A stretch of DNA of 64,000 nt. Origin: Roseovarius aestuarii. Lineage in GTDB: Bacteria; Pseudomonadota; Alphaproteobacteria; Rhodobacterales; Rhodobacteraceae. Both the position numbers and the translations under genes were made by a program. The notes beneath the pieces were generated by a model. That model made no database searches. It worked only from the letters and a program-made list of their open reading frames with translations, and was not told the DNA's origin. The DNA is taken from positions 558,001 to 622,000 of the forward strand of contig NZ_JAIMIB010000001.1 in assembly GCF_019966515.1 (NCBI RefSeq). The letters are read 5' to 3'. This document shows, one piece after another, positions 1 to 11,443 of the stretch; positions within the stretch are counted from its first letter, which is position 1; each line of letters starts with the position of its first letter.

Positions 1-226
1 GCCTTGGTCAGCATCGCCGGCGAGGCATCCACGCCAATAACCGAACGCCCTGCGGCGCGCGCCGCCAATGCTTCACCCAGTGCGCCATTGCCGCAACCCA
101 GATCAACCACGTCACCGGCACCCATCCGCCCAACCGCATTAAGCAGATCCAGCCCGGGCCGCAGGCGCAGGTCGTGGAACCGGGCGTAGGCTCCGGGATT
201 CCAGTCAGAAGATCGCGCAGTATCAC

Positions 227-230
<4 letters not shown>
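1..230 (-). CDS. SAM-dependent methyltransferase, trans-aconitate methyltransferase-like (partial)
   Basis: Only the N-terminal 76 codons lie in the window; the 3' end is cut off. The reading frame opens with [20 protein letters not shown] and then shows the class I SAM-binding motif [15 protein letters not shown] followed by GVDASPAML. The WNPxxYxRFxDxRxRPxxDLL start is the pattern of trans-aconitate 2-methyltransferases (Tam), which methylate trans-aconitate formed from cis-aconitate. The start is a GTG whose last bases form a GTGA overlap with the ftsH stop, so the gene is probably translationally coupled to ftsH. The methyltransferase fold is certain from the motif; the Tam substrate is inferred from the N-terminus alone. 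Confidence 0.75.
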
Positions 231-2143
<1,913 letters not shown>

Positions 2144-2199
2144 GGAAACTCTCCCATGAAATCGATCGGACCCGCGTCTAGCACAAGACCCACCTGTCT

Positions 2200-2227
2200 T
2201 AAATAGAGATCATTACTCGATCTTCAA
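2200..2227 (-). promoter_or_regulatory. candidate sigma-70-type promoter of ftsH
   Basis: On the minus strand TTGAAG (2227-2222) is followed after 16 bases by TATTTA (2205-2200), about 57 bases upstream of the TTG start of ftsH. It sits in the only sizeable gap between tilS and ftsH. Similarity to the consensus is moderate and there is no direct proof of use. Confidence 0.35.
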
Positions 2228-2244
2228 CGTCATTCTATAGCATC

Positions 2245-3504
2245 TTACGAGCATAATAATGAGGCAAAATAGCCTTCTTCGTGGCGGATCAGCTGCGCGA
2301 CCCAGCTATTACCGTGATTTGCCAACGGTGCCGCGACCAACTCGCCACCTCGCCAGACCGCTGGGCCCGACAGTTGCGAGGCTTCCGGCAGACCCGCCAA
2401 ACGCCAATCGGGGCATTGTCGTAACCCTTCTGGACCAAGCGCCCCGATCTTCAAATCATCTGTGCTGATATCGCCTGTCAACCGCCATCGCGCGTCCCAG
2501 ACCTCCCCGATATCGACACGCGATTCTGTAACCGCCTGGTATTCCCGAATGACCCTCAATCGATCAGGCTCTATGATCACCTGACACCCCTGCAAGGTCA
2601 TGCCTGTCCCGTCGCGGATTGCCGCCATAAGCAATTCGATCGCTCGTCCGCGCGCTGAATACTCGGCATTGCTGATCCATTTCAGGACCGATTGAATCAG
2701 CCGGCGCGCAACCTCGTGCGGCAGCGCATCAAATTCTTGACGTGTGATCAGAATGTCGCCCGCCTGAAAGGTCACCAGGTCGCGGGCGGCCTGAAAAACA
2801 TACCAACCGAGCGTCTTTCGCACATCGGACATATGCCGCGCCACCGCGGTCAGCGAAGCGGCGTTAATGCCCAATGGTGCCAGCGCCGCAAGAACCTGAC
2901 GGGCGCGAACCCGTTCATAGGCGTCGTCTTCATTGGTCGGGTCGTCGATCCAGCGCACACCGCGATTGCGCAATTCACTCCGAAGCTCTTCCCGACTAAC
3001 CTCAAGCGCTGGACGACAGAACACGACCTGCCCCTGACGCCGGGATGGTGCCATGGCCGATAAGCCATCTACCCCCGCCTCTCGTGCCAGTCGCATCAGA
3101 AAGGTTTCTGCCTGGTCATCGGCAGTATGACCCAAAGCGACGTGGCTGATCCCACGATTGACGGCCCAGCTTTCAAGCAATCGATACCGCGCGCGCCGTG
3201 CCTGATCCGGCAGATTACCACGGCCATCCCAGCCACCCCAGATCAGGCAATCGTGGCTGATACCCAGACGTGCCGCGTGTTCGGCAACCTGTGCGGCCTC
3301 ATCCGCAGATTCCGGCCGCAATCCGTGGTCTACCGTAACCGCGTGCAGCACCGGGCCGTCCTGGTCGGCCCAGTCACGTAGCAGATACATCAGCGCCAGC
3401 GAATCACTGCCTCCCGATACCGCGACACCAAGCCGAACGGGGCGATCAGGCAAAAATGCGCTGGCGATACGGTCGATCAGCGACGTGTTGCCCCTTGCGG
3501 TCAC
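2245..3504 (-). CDS. tilS: tRNA(Ile)-lysidine synthase TilS
   Basis: Modifies C34 of the AUA-reading tRNA-Ile to lysidine with ATP and lysine, an essential decoding step. The 419-residue protein has the N-type ATP pyrophosphatase P-loop VAVSGGSDSLAL (about 28-39), then HTADDQAETFLMRL and a conserved DDPTNEDDAYERVRAR segment typical of TilS. The start is GTG in a GTGA overlap with the stop of cpoB. The C-terminal third is less conserved but gives a normal family length. tilS downstream of pal/cpoB and before ftsH is a common alphaproteobacterial order. Confidence 0.93.
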   Translation of the reverse strand: MTARGNTSLIDRIASAFLPDRPVRLGVAVSGGSDSLALMYLLRDWADQDGPVLHAVTVDHGLRPESADEAAQVAEHAARLGISHDCLIWGGWDGRGNLPDQARRARYRLLESWAVNRGISHVALGHTADDQAETFLMRLAREAGVDGLSAMAPSRRQGQVVFCRPALEVSREELRSELRNRGVRWIDDPTNEDDAYERVRARQVLAALAPLGINAASLTAVARHMSDVRKTLGWYVFQAARDLVTFQAGDILITRQEFDALPHEVARRLIQSVLKWISNAEYSARGRAIELLMAAIRDGTGMTLQGCQVIIEPDRLRVIREYQAVTESRVDIGEVWDARWRLTGDISTDDLKIGALGPEGLRQCPDWRLAGLPEASQLSGPAVWRGGELVAAPLANHGNSWVAQLIRHEEGYFASLLCS

Positions 3505-4349
3505 TGACAGCCCAATTGTCCCATCTGGGTCTGCGCCTGCGGCGCCACCGCATCCTGCGGGAATCTCACTCCGACCTCGCTCAGCGTCACACAGGCCTGG
3601 TCAGTCTGCCCCAGTTGTCCCAGAATAGCGCCAAGCCGGTACAACGCTTCCGGCGCAAGCGGTCCGGCCTCATTCGTACTGAAGAGATCAAGATAGGCGC
3701 GCCCCGCCTGCTTCAGATCACCGGATTTTTCCAGCGCCTCGCCCCGCATCAACCCTGCTCTTTCAGTCAGAGGACCACCGGGATAGGCCTGCTGAAACGC
3801 CGCGAGCTTGGTTGCGGCAACTGCATAGTCACCCGCTGTCAAAGCTGCCTCTGCCGCCTCGAAATCAGCTTTCTCACTTACCGCCAGTTCAGGTCCGTCT
3901 TCGGGCAGAGTAGCATCATCGTCTGCTGGTAAAATCACGGCATCGGTGCCGCCATTGGTCGCGGGTGCCACGCCGCCCAGTGTATCGCCGGTCTCAAGCG
4001 TGCTGACATCGCAGCCGCTTTCAAGCTCACACAGGCGAAATTCAAGATCGCCAACGCGGTTCGTGCCATCGGTCACCACCCGGTCGATGCGAAACTCCAG
4101 CTCTTCGGTCTTGGAGATAAGGCGTTGCAGTTCACTTTCGATCGCACCCAGTCGATCAAGGGCCGAGCCACCCACCGCAACATCGCCAGAGGCGCCGGTG
4201 GTGCTGAGCTCGCGCTTGAGCCGCTGCACTTCGACATAAAGGATCGACAACTCCTGGCGGATGTCCGCCAGGGTTTCGTCATTCTGCGCCTGTGCCCCAA
4301 GGGGGCTGACAACGGCCAACAAAGCCAGAACAGTAATAAATCGGCGCAT
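3501..4349 (-). CDS. cpoB: Tol-Pal cell division coordinator CpoB (YbgF)
   Basis: Periplasmic partner of the Tol-Pal system that links outer-membrane constriction to cell-wall synthesis. Residues 1-21 are a Sec signal peptide (MRRFITVLALLAVVSPLGAQ). Residues about 25-95 form a coiled coil of heptads (LADIRQELSILYVEVQRLKR) and residues about 160-282 contain TPR-like repeats such as GDYAVAATKLAAFQQAYPGG and APEALYRLGAILGQLGQ. This order of coiled coil then TPR is that of YbgF/CpoB. It lies 15 bases after pal in the tol operon. Confidence 0.92.
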   Translation of the reverse strand: MRRFITVLALLAVVSPLGAQAQNDETLADIRQELSILYVEVQRLKRELSTTGASGDVAVGGSALDRLGAIESELQRLISKTEELEFRIDRVVTDGTNRVGDLEFRLCELESGCDVSTLETGDTLGGVAPATNGGTDAVILPADDDATLPEDGPELAVSEKADFEAAEAALTAGDYAVAATKLAAFQQAYPGGPLTERAGLMRGEALEKSGDLKQAGRAYLDLFSTNEAGPLAPEALYRLGAILGQLGQTDQACVTLSEVGVRFPQDAVAPQAQTQMGQLGCQ

Positions 4350-4364
4350 CTTCTTCCTCCGCGC

Positions 4365-4877
4365 TTAACTGACCGGCACGACTGAAACCACGGTCACCGC
4401 CCGACGGTTCTTCGCGTAGCAGGCCTCTTCACTGCAAATCTCGATCGGGCGTTCCTTACCGAAGCTCACCACTTTCAGGCGGTTCGGCGCTACACCACGG
4501 CTCACAAGATATTCCTGTACCGAATTTGAACGCCGCGCTCCAAGCGCCACGTTATATTCCCGTGTACCCTGCTCGTCCGCATGACCTTCGATCGTCGCGT
4601 TAAATTCAGGGTTCGACGTCAGCCATTGCGCCTGCCCGTCCAACGTAACCTGTGCCTGCGGTGTGAGCGTCGACTGGTCAACCTGGAACAGTACCCGGTC
4701 GCCCACAGTCTGTTGGAAATAAAGCGGTGATTTTGGATCCTGTGCGCTGCCCGGCTCAAAGGCGCCGCTGCCCGCGCCACCGGCACCGCCATTCGCACCA
4801 CCGAACCGGTCGGCATTGGTACATGCCGCCAGCGCCAGACCGGCGCATAGCAATAGTGTCTTGCTCAGATATGTCAT
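4365..4877 (-). CDS. pal: peptidoglycan-associated lipoprotein Pal
   Basis: Outer-membrane lipoprotein that binds peptidoglycan and TolB. A lipoprotein signal ends in the lipobox LAAC (mature Cys about residue 18). The C-terminal half is an OmpA-like domain with the peptidoglycan-binding pattern ATIEGHADEQGTREYNVALG and RRSNSVQEYLVSRGV. The ATG at 4877 (MTYLSKTLLL) is preferred over an upstream in-frame GTG because it gives a compact lipoprotein signal. It is 77 bases downstream of tolB in the same operon. Confidence 0.95.
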   Translation of the reverse strand: MTYLSKTLLLCAGLALAACTNADRFGGANGGAGGAGSGAFEPGSAQDPKSPLYFQQTVGDRVLFQVDQSTLTPQAQVTLDGQAQWLTSNPEFNATIEGHADEQGTREYNVALGARRSNSVQEYLVSRGVAPNRLKVVSFGKERPIEICSEEACYAKNRRAVTVVSVVPVS

Positions 4878-4954
4878 GTTGTGCCCCACTCGTTTGTTTC
4901 ATTGCCCTAGTGCCTTCTATCATAGCCCGCACGCCATGAAAACGCGCGTCCCAC

Positions 4955-6280
4955 CTAATTTTGCAACGGAGACCAAGCCGGATCGCTGGCGCCCGACTCG
5001 GTCGTGACCGGTTTCAGGTTCCGACCGCTGATATCCACCGAATAAAGCCCGGCCTTGCCTGCTGCGCCCTGGGTTTCGCGGGTAAACATGATCACCCTGC
5101 CATTGGGTGCCCAGGTCGGCCCCTCGTCCAGAAATGACGCCGTCAACAGCCGCTCTTCGCTGCCATCGGTTCGCATCACCCCGATATGGAAACGCCCCTT
5201 CGATTGCTTGGTAAAGGCCACCAGGTCACCGCGCGGCGACCAGACCGGTGTGCCATAGCGCCCCTGACCGAAACTGATCCGCCGCGCCTCGCCGCCACCC
5301 GACGACATGATGTAAAGCTGTGGCGTGCCCGAGCGGTCAGATTCAAACACGATCTGGCTGCCATCAGGACTGAAACTAGGTGCCGTTTCGATTGATGGAG
5401 TTGTCGTCAGCCGTGTCGCTGAACCGGACGCGATGTTCATAGCAAAAAGGTCGGTATTGCCGCCCTGGGTCTGCGAATAGACGACCGTTTGCCCATCAGG
5501 GCCAAAGCGTGGCGCAAAGCTCATCGTGCCTGCCTGCGTTTCCAACACACGCCGATTCACGTTAGCGATATTCAACACATAGATGCGCGGCTCGCCGGTT
5601 TCATAGCTTGTGTAGAGAATGCGATCGCCGGTCGGGGAAAATCGCGGCGCCAGCACGATGGCCGCGCTGTCGGTCAGATATTTCACATTGGCCCCGTCAT
5701 AATCCATGATCGCCAACCGCTTGGCGCGTTTATCCTTGGGGCCACTTTCCGCGACATAGACAACCCGGCTGTCGAAATAGCCGCCCTCACCGGTGATGCG
5801 GGAATAAACCTGATCTGCAATCTTGTGGGCGATACGCCGCCACCCATCCTGGGTTCCGACCAGTTGCTGCCCCTGCCCCAATTCCTGACCTGCGAACACG
5901 TCATAAACCCGGAACCGCACCACCAACTTGCCCTGACTATCAACGCTGACAGCACCGGCAATAAGTGCCTGAGCGTTGATCGCCTTCCAGTCGGCGAACT
6001 GTACCGGGCTTGAAAAGCTGGTGATCTGGCTGATGAACGCCTCCTTTGGCAATTCCCGAAAAAGTCCGGTTCCGCTCAGATCCGCCGCGATCACCCGCGC
6101 TATGTTACGCCCAAACTCCGCTCCCGCGCCCGAGTCTGCCACAAAATCCGGCACCGCGTAGGGCAAGGGCTCGATCACACCCTCGTCAATCTCGATTCGA
6201 AGCGGACCGGGGCTCTGCGCGGCGGCAGGGGCGATAAACAGCGTCAGGGCCATTAGGAGCGTAAGAAACTGTTTCATCAT
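4955..6280 (-). CDS. tolB: Tol-Pal system beta-propeller protein TolB
   Basis: Periplasmic protein that shuttles between Pal and the TolA energy transducer. The 441-residue product has a signal peptide ending in APAAAQ (about 17-22), an N-terminal domain with the alphaproteobacterial pattern [20 protein letters not shown], and six WD40-like repeats, each with motifs such as [34 protein letters not shown] and [16 protein letters not shown]. The ATG overlaps the tolA stop (ATGA), implying coupled translation. Confidence 0.96.
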   Translation of the reverse strand: MMKQFLTLLMALTLFIAPAAAQSPGPLRIEIDEGVIEPLPYAVPDFVADSGAGAEFGRNIARVIAADLSGTGLFRELPKEAFISQITSFSSPVQFADWKAINAQALIAGAVSVDSQGKLVVRFRVYDVFAGQELGQGQQLVGTQDGWRRIAHKIADQVYSRITGEGGYFDSRVVYVAESGPKDKRAKRLAIMDYDGANVKYLTDSAAIVLAPRFSPTGDRILYTSYETGEPRIYVLNIANVNRRVLETQAGTMSFAPRFGPDGQTVVYSQTQGGNTDLFAMNIASGSATRLTTTPSIETAPSFSPDGSQIVFESDRSGTPQLYIMSSGGGEARRISFGQGRYGTPVWSPRGDLVAFTKQSKGRFHIGVMRTDGSEERLLTASFLDEGPTWAPNGRVIMFTRETQGAAGKAGLYSVDISGRNLKPVTTESGASDPAWSPLQN

Positions 6281-7389
6281 TTGATCCTCATTTTTTCGGG
6301 ATTGAATGTCATCTCAATATCGCGCCAATGGTCATACTTGTCGCGGGGAAGATCGAAGCCTTTGGCCCCGCAGCGCAAAACCGCCCGGCGCGCGGCCTCA
6401 TATGCCTTGCTGACCGCTGCGCCCGATCCGCCGGTGGCGCTTAGCTGTGTTACGGATTGGGGTTTTCCATCCTGGGTCATTTTGACGCCCACCACCACGG
6501 TCACCTGCAACGCGTCGGTGCTCAGGCTGCCAACGTTCCAGCATTGCTTGACGGCAACGCGCAGCGCATCCTTCTCACCACGGGTCAGCGGTGGCCCGCT
6601 TGGCGCGGCTGTCCCGGTTTCACCACCTCCCAAAGCTTCGGCAAGTGCGTCATTGACCGAACTGCTGTCGGTCCGCGGTTCAGTCACCTCGGTGTCGGGT
6701 TGGGCCGTTTGTACCGGCTCCACCGGTTCGGTCGGTTCTGGCCGCGACGGGCGATTTTTTGGCCGTAACGAGGTTACCGGAGCCTGCGCAGGCTCTTCGG
6801 CTTCCGTCACGATCTCGGTCGCGGCCTCCTCAGGCGCGGTGGCTTCGGTTTCTTCACGCGGGGTTTCTGCGGCTTCATCAGGCACGGTCTCGGGCTGGGC
6901 AACCTCGTCCACCTGCGTCTCAGGTTCGGGTTGGGCGACCGGTTCCGGTGCGACCCGTTCTGCCGCCCGCGGCTTGGGTTGCTCGGCCACCTCGGGCACC
7001 AACACAGCAACATCTTCAGCGGGCGGCGTCAGTTCCGGTGCCTCATCGCTGACCTCAGCTTCGGGAGGTGGAGCCAACTCACTTACATCCGGGCTCTCGT
7101 CCGGTGGTGCTGTTTCAGCCTCTTCGGGCTGGGCAATCTCGGGCGAGCTATCGGCGGCAGTGCCCAACTCAGGTGCACTGTCCTCAGCAGGCGCTTCCGG
7201 CGTCGTGATATCCACTGCCGTATCCGGTGCCTCCTGCGGTGCGACCAGGGCCGCGTATTCCTCGCCGGAAATCGCCGTCACTTCGGTCACCTCAAAAGGC
7301 AGCGGCTCGGATTTGAACACGCCGCCCAGCAAGGCCCAGCTGATCAGGGCCAGATGCCCCGCCCCGGATATGATCTGCCCGGTATTCAT
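6277..7389 (-). CDS. tolA: TolA/TonB-type energy transducer of the Tol system
   Basis: Couples proton-motive force from TolQR to TolB and Pal. A single N-terminal membrane anchor (about 8-26, [19 protein letters not shown]) is followed by about 220 residues rich in Pro, Glu and Ala (for example [20 protein letters not shown]), the expected periplasm-spanning arm, and a TonB/TolA-like C-terminal domain (about 270-370, including [20 protein letters not shown]). The acidic Pro-Glu arm differs from the Ala-Lys helix of enterobacterial TolA, as in other Rhodobacteraceae. Position between tolR and tolB fixes the assignment. Confidence 0.9.
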   Translation of the reverse strand: MNTGQIISGAGHLALISWALLGGVFKSEPLPFEVTEVTAISGEEYAALVAPQEAPDTAVDITTPEAPAEDSAPELGTAADSSPEIAQPEEAETAPPDESPDVSELAPPPEAEVSDEAPELTPPAEDVAVLVPEVAEQPKPRAAERVAPEPVAQPEPETQVDEVAQPETVPDEAAETPREETEATAPEEAATEIVTEAEEPAQAPVTSLRPKNRPSRPEPTEPVEPVQTAQPDTEVTEPRTDSSSVNDALAEALGGGETGTAAPSGPPLTRGEKDALRVAVKQCWNVGSLSTDALQVTVVVGVKMTQDGKPQSVTQLSATGGSGAAVSKAYEAARRAVLRCGAKGFDLPRDKYDHWRDIEMTFNPEKMRIK

Positions 7390-7398
7390 CTCTCTGCG

Positions 7399-7857
7399 TC
7401 AGCCGTCCCGGCCGTCCAGCGTCGGGCCGCCGGTATCCGTCACCAGCCCGATATCATTGAAACCGCCTCGATTGAGCGCGCCCATCACCTGCACCACGTC
7501 GGCGTAAGACACCGACCCGTCTGCGCGCAGGTATATGCGCGCGCTGTCCCGCTCGGCAGCAATCGCCTGCAATTTCGCCACCAGCTCATTGCGGTCTACC
7601 TCAGTCGTCTGGATCATCACGACGCCCTCGGCAGTTACGGTGACTGTCAGTGGCTCTTCCTGCTCTCCCGGCAAGGCCGCAGCAGCGGTTTTTGGCAATT
7701 CCACCGGCACGCCCACCGTCATCAGCGGCGCCGCCACCATGAAGATGATCAGCAGCACCAGCATCACATCCACGAAAGGCGTGACATTGATCTCGGACAT
7801 CGGGCGCGACCGCCCCCGGCCCCGCCGTCTGCGGCCCCCGTCACCGGCCTTTTGCAT
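7399..7857 (-). CDS. tolR: biopolymer transport protein TolR (ExbD family)
   Basis: Stator-like subunit of the TolQR proton channel. It has a basic cytoplasmic N-terminus (RRRRGRGRSR), then SEINVTPFVDVMLVLLIIFM, which holds the single membrane helix and the conserved proton-carrying Asp (about residue 30), and a periplasmic domain ending with LRADGSVSYADVVQVMGALN. I chose the ATG at 7857 because a GGGGGGTGG Shine-Dalgarno-like run precedes it; an in-frame ATG at 7872 is possible. The gene follows tolQ closely. Confidence 0.93.
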   Translation of the reverse strand: MQKAGDGGRRRRGRGRSRPMSEINVTPFVDVMLVLLIIFMVAAPLMTVGVPVELPKTAAAALPGEQEEPLTVTVTAEGVVMIQTTEVDRNELVAKLQAIAAERDSARIYLRADGSVSYADVVQVMGALNRGGFNDIGLVTDTGGPTLDGRDG

Positions 7858-7875
7858 GACACCACCCCCCATCGG

Positions 7876-8571
7876 TCAGCCGTCCAACTGGCGGCTGAGG
7901 ATGGTGGCGAATTCATCTGCAAACGCCTCGTAACCGGCGACGATCCTGTCGCTGTCGGCACTTAGCTTATTGTAGAAGATCACCGCCGGGATCGCTGCCA
8001 GCAGCCCCAGCCCCGTGGCCAGAAGCGCCTCGGCGATGCCCGGCGCGACAACCGCCAGATTGGTGCTTTGCTGTTCGGCAATCTCGATAAAGGCGTTCAT
8101 GATCCCCCAGACCGTGCCGAAAAGCCCGACAAACGGCGCGGTCGAGCCGACCGTGGCCAGCACCTGCAACCCATGCTGCAGCCCTTCGGCCTCTTTCGTC
8201 ACGGCCACGTCCATGCTGCGGTCGATCCGCGCGGTGGCTCCGGCGATCATCTCGCCATCATTACGGTGCGACCGTCGCCATTCCATCATGCCGGCGGCAA
8301 AGATGCGCTCCGACTGCCCACCAGGCTCGGGGCCGATTTCATCGAAAAGCTGGTCCAGCGGCTCTCCGGACCAGAAACGGCGGTCAAAAATTTCTGCCTC
8401 GCGGCGCGCCTTTCGATAGGTAATCCATTTCTGAATGATGATCGACCAGGCCCAGAAGGAGGCCACGATCAGCATCAGCATGACGATTTTTACGATAAAG
8501 GTTGCGCGTGCGAATAGCGCCCACATGGAGAAATCAATCTCCTGTGCCATTGCCAGGGTTTCTGCTTCCAT
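7876..8571 (-). CDS. tolQ: proton channel protein TolQ (ExbB/MotA family)
   Basis: Inner-membrane channel subunit that powers TolA. The 231-residue product has three membrane segments: about 22-46 (TFIVKIVMLMLIVASFWAWS), about 137-160 (VLATVGSTAPFVGLFGTVWG) and about 170-200 (APGIAEALLATGLGLLAAIP). The VGSTAPFVGLFGTVWGIMNAF signature is diagnostic for the TolQ/ExbB family. The ATG at 8571 follows AGCAGG; a second in-frame ATG lies seven codons later. Confidence 0.95.
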   Translation of the reverse strand: MEAETLAMAQEIDFSMWALFARATFIVKIVMLMLIVASFWAWSIIIQKWITYRKARREAEIFDRRFWSGEPLDQLFDEIGPEPGGQSERIFAAGMMEWRRSHRNDGEMIAGATARIDRSMDVAVTKEAEGLQHGLQVLATVGSTAPFVGLFGTVWGIMNAFIEIAEQQSTNLAVVAPGIAEALLATGLGLLAAIPAVIFYNKLSADSDRIVAGYEAFADEFATILSRQLDG

Positions 8572-8685
8572 CTGCCTGCTCTTTTATTTTGGCCCGGTTA
8601 TGTCCCAGACTTATTGCTGTGCAAACTAGACGATTTAAAAGGGGAAAGCCAATCACATCGCATCAGGAGCGGTTTTTTTCAGGGT

Positions 8686-9072
8686 TTAATGCAGCATCAG
8701 GCGGATATTTGCCGGAAGACGCGCCGGTTGCCCATTCTCATTCAGGCAAACAATCGTCACGATCGCCGAAAAAAGCAGATCATCGCCCCGGCTGACCTTC
8801 TGCTCCATCACCAGTCGCGCGCCGGTCACCGCCTGCGTAGTGGTCTCAACCTGCAATTCATCGTCAAACCGGGCAGGTGCCAGATAGTCGGCTTCAACCC
8901 GCCGGACAGCAAAGACGACGCCCTGATCGCGCATCGCATTCTGATCAATCCCGATCTCACGCACCCAATCACTTCGGGCGCGCTCGATGAACTTCAGGTA
9001 GTTGGCGTAATACACGATCCCGCCCATGTCGGTATCTTCGTAGTAGACGCGGATCGGGAAAATATAGCTCAT
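8686..9072 (-). CDS. ybgC: acyl-CoA thioesterase YbgC (hotdog fold)
   Basis: Small hotdog-fold thioesterase that is the conserved first gene of tol-pal operons. The 128-residue product shows the family signature YYEDTDMGGIVYYANYLKF with the catalytic Asp (about residue 15), followed by ERARSDWVREIG and RRVEADYLAPARFDDEL. It is probably cytoplasmic and acts on acyl-CoA or acyl-ACP linked to phospholipid metabolism. It is separated from tolQ by 114 bases, which may hold a second promoter. Confidence 0.93.
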   Translation of the reverse strand: MSYIFPIRVYYEDTDMGGIVYYANYLKFIERARSDWVREIGIDQNAMRDQGVVFAVRRVEADYLAPARFDDELQVETTTQAVTGARLVMEQKVSRGDDLLFSAIVTIVCLNENGQPARLPANIRLMLH

Positions 9073-9102
9073 GTCGCGGACCCTATGGGCAGTCTCGTCT
9101 GG

Positions 9103-9659
9103 TTACAAGTCCGGCCCAATAGCCAGAGAGTAGGACGCCAAAGTGTCATAGATAGGCCCCTCCGGTGTCAGCGTCGAGCGGTAGAGCGCGAAGTCCGCGA
9201 CCATAAATTCCGGCAGTGAAAAGGCGCCCTCTCGTGCAAGAAACGCTGCAAGCTTTTCGGACTCACCGGGTACCTGGCGTTGCCGGAACCGGGCCAGGGT
9301 CACATGCGGGCGAAAGCGCTCGCGTGGCAGGTTCACGCCCACGGCGCGCGCCGCGATACGTACGCGCTTTCGCAGAGAAACTAGCGCCGGATCTGGCGAA
9401 ACAGCAGCAAAGACCAACCGTGCCTTTGCGCCGCCGAGTGCATCCAGTCCCGCGATCCGTATACGTGGCTGCGGCCCGGTGATCAGGGCAAGTTCGTCGT
9501 GTAGCGCCGCCAGAACCATCTCGGGTTGTTCGTCCAGAAAGGCCAGAGTCAGGTGCAGGTTTTCCGGCGCCACTGCCCGCCCGATCGACAGCTCCGCCTG
9601 CACGCGCTCGAGCGCGGAAATTACCTTGTCCGGAAGGGGGGGCCGACAAACGCACGCAT
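9103..9659 (-). pseudogene. thpR: RNA 2',3'-cyclic phosphodiesterase ThpR, frameshifted near the start
   Basis: The main frame encodes a 2H phosphoesterase with the two catalytic motifs HLTLAF (in PENLHLTLAFLDE) and HVTLARF (in RFRPHVTLARFRQR), as in ThpR / 2'-5' RNA ligases. The expected start ATG CGT GCG TTT GTC (MRAFVG, complement of 9657-9659) is in another frame and stops after 12 codons. The frames would join into MRAFVG-PP-LPDKVISALERVQAEL if the run of seven G at 9636-9642 (C on the coding strand) had eight. So the gene is either a real frameshift mutant, phase-variable, or a sequencing error in a homopolymer. Without the first 19 codons, translation could only start at an internal GTG (9603). 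Confidence 0.8.
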
Positions 9660-9665
9660 CGTAAG

Positions 9666-10301
9666 CTAGGTCTGTGGGGCGGCTTGCATCCGCGCGTATA
9701 TCCGCAGCGCATGACTGGCATCCTGCGCCACCACCGGCAGGATCGGATCATAACTGACCCGGATCAGGTCCCCAATTTCAGGCTTGAGGATCACGCCGCC
9801 GCTCTCGGGCAAGTTCGCCAGCGGGGAATGATCAAGAAACGCCTGATCCGACCATAGCAGGATCGTCTGGACCATCTGGTTCAGCGCCAGTGTTTCAGCG
9901 GGGATATCGCTCAGGCTTTGGTCCATGCGCAGGAAAACAAAGCTTGCCTGAATTGCGCCTGCGTCGTCGAAGCGGAAACTGCGATACTGGTTAGCATCCG
10001 CCGCCTTCAACCGCGCCACCAGAGGGCCAAGATCCGGGATCAACCGGTCAAGATCGGGCACCTGAGGCAGCTCGTCCCAATCGCGAAAGAAAAAGAACAT
10101 CAGGTTCGCACCCAGTTCCGGGTCGGCCTCGGCCATTTCGTGACCGGCAAGGCGTACCACGGCCTCGACTGCCCCCTTGACCACGCTCAGCGTCGCATCA
10201 TCGACGCCAAAGACAATAGGCGCAATCGGCCGTCCCCACCGAGCAAAAAGATACGTATCGTCGCTGCGGGTGAAATACGCCTCTATCTCGTCCGGTTGCA
10301 T
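9666..10301 (-). CDS. conserved protein of unknown function
   Basis: A 211-residue soluble acidic protein beginning MQPDEIEAYFTRSDDTYLFA. It contains FARWGRPIAPIVFGVDDATL, NLMFFFFRDWDELPQVPDLD and a C-terminal GVILKPEIGDLIRVSYDPIL. No signal peptide or membrane segment is visible. It ends six bases before the original ATG of thpR and may be cotranscribed with it. I do not recognise a named domain; the sequence looks like a Rhodobacteraceae-conserved hypothetical protein. Coding is supported by length, codon pattern and a GGGA ribosome site before the ATG. Confidence 0.8.
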   Translation of the reverse strand: MQPDEIEAYFTRSDDTYLFARWGRPIAPIVFGVDDATLSVVKGAVEAVVRLAGHEMAEADPELGANLMFFFFRDWDELPQVPDLDRLIPDLGPLVARLKAADANQYRSFRFDDAGAIQASFVFLRMDQSLSDIPAETLALNQMVQTILLWSDQAFLDHSPLANLPESGGVILKPEIGDLIRVSYDPILPVVAQDASHALRIYARMQAAPQT

Positions 10302-10411
10302 TCCCGAAAGTCCTTTATCTCAAATCCCGGACGACATACCAAAACCGGGCCCGAGGTCAACGCACCCTTGCTTCTCCTTTCCCCAAAATACTCGAAATCC
10401 AGACAGGAAAG

Positions 10412-11440
10412 TCACTTCCCAAAGAGGTCAGATTGCGCCTTTCCGTCTGGCGCGGCCAAGCCCAGATGCCGCCAGCCGCGTTGCGCCAGCATGCGTCCGC
10501 GCGGGGTGCGTTGGATCAGCCCCTGCTGCAACAGGAACGGCTCGATCACCTCTTCAAGCGCATCGCGCGATTCCGACAACGCGGCACTGATGGTCTCGAT
10601 CCCCACCGGCCCGCCCTGGTAGGCGTCGGCGATCAGCGTCAGATACCGCCGGTCAGCGCCATCGCAACCCATATGATCCACGCCCAATCGGGTCAGCGCG
10701 TGATCGGCAATGGCGTGCGTCACCCGGCCATCACTTTCAACCAGGGCAAAATCCACCACGCGCCGGAGCAGTCGGCCGGCAATCCTCGGCGTGCCCCGCG
10801 CGCGACGGGCAATTTCTCGCGCACCCTCTGCATCGGCGGGCGCGCCCAGCAGATCGGCATTGCGGCTCACGATCTCGAAAAGCTCGTCATCGGTATAGAA
10901 CTGCAACCGCACCGGGATGCCGAACCGGTCGCGCAGCGGCGTCGTCAACAGCCCTAACCGCGTGGTCGCCCCGACCAGCGTGAAGGGCTGCAATTCGATC
11001 CGCACCGTGCGCGCAGCCGGGCCCTCGCCGATCACCAAATCCAGCTCGAAATCCTCCAGCGCGGGGTAGAGCACCTCCTCAACCGCCGGGTTCAGCCGGT
11101 GAATTTCATCGATGAACAGCACATCATTGCGCTCCAGATTGGTCAGGATCGCCGCCAGATCCCCCGCCTTGGCCAACACCGGGCCCGAGGTCATCCGGAA
11201 CCCGACGCCCAGCTCTCTCGACAGGATCTGCGCCAGCGTCGTCTTACCCAGACCGGGCGGGCCATGAAACAGCGTATGATCCATCGCCTCGCCGCGCTGG
11301 CGGGCGGACTGGATGAAGACGCGCAAATTGGCCCGCGCTTCGGCCTGACCGATGAATTCGCTCAGCTGTTGCGGCCGCAGCGACCGGTCCTGATCTTCAG
11401 GAAGATGTTCAGGCCGCAAGGTGGGATCAGGCTCGGCCAT
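10412..11440 (-). CDS. ruvB: Holliday junction branch migration helicase RuvB
   Basis: Hexameric AAA+ motor that drives branch migration with RuvA. The 342-residue product starts with [20 protein letters not shown], has Walker [10 protein letters not shown] (about 60-68), Walker [11 protein letters not shown] (about 108-117), sensor 1 in [20 protein letters not shown], and the C-terminal winged helix that includes [12 protein letters not shown] and [16 protein letters not shown]. It starts three bases after the ruvA stop, so the two form an operon. Confidence 0.97.
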   Translation of the reverse strand: MAEPDPTLRPEHLPEDQDRSLRPQQLSEFIGQAEARANLRVFIQSARQRGEAMDHTLFHGPPGLGKTTLAQILSRELGVGFRMTSGPVLAKAGDLAAILTNLERNDVLFIDEIHRLNPAVEEVLYPALEDFELDLVIGEGPAARTVRIELQPFTLVGATTRLGLLTTPLRDRFGIPVRLQFYTDDELFEIVSRNADLLGAPADAEGAREIARRARGTPRIAGRLLRRVVDFALVESDGRVTHAIADHALTRLGVDHMGCDGADRRYLTLIADAYQGGPVGIETISAALSESRDALEEVIEPFLLQQGLIQRTPRGRMLAQRGWRHLGLAAPDGKAQSDLFGK

Positions 11441-11443
11441 CTA

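Noticed and set aside
6281-7507. 408-codon open frame on the plus strand across tolA
   Set aside because: It is antisense to the Pro/Glu/Ala-rich tolA and is a Ser/Ala-rich shadow with no domain; tolA has clear context and motifs.
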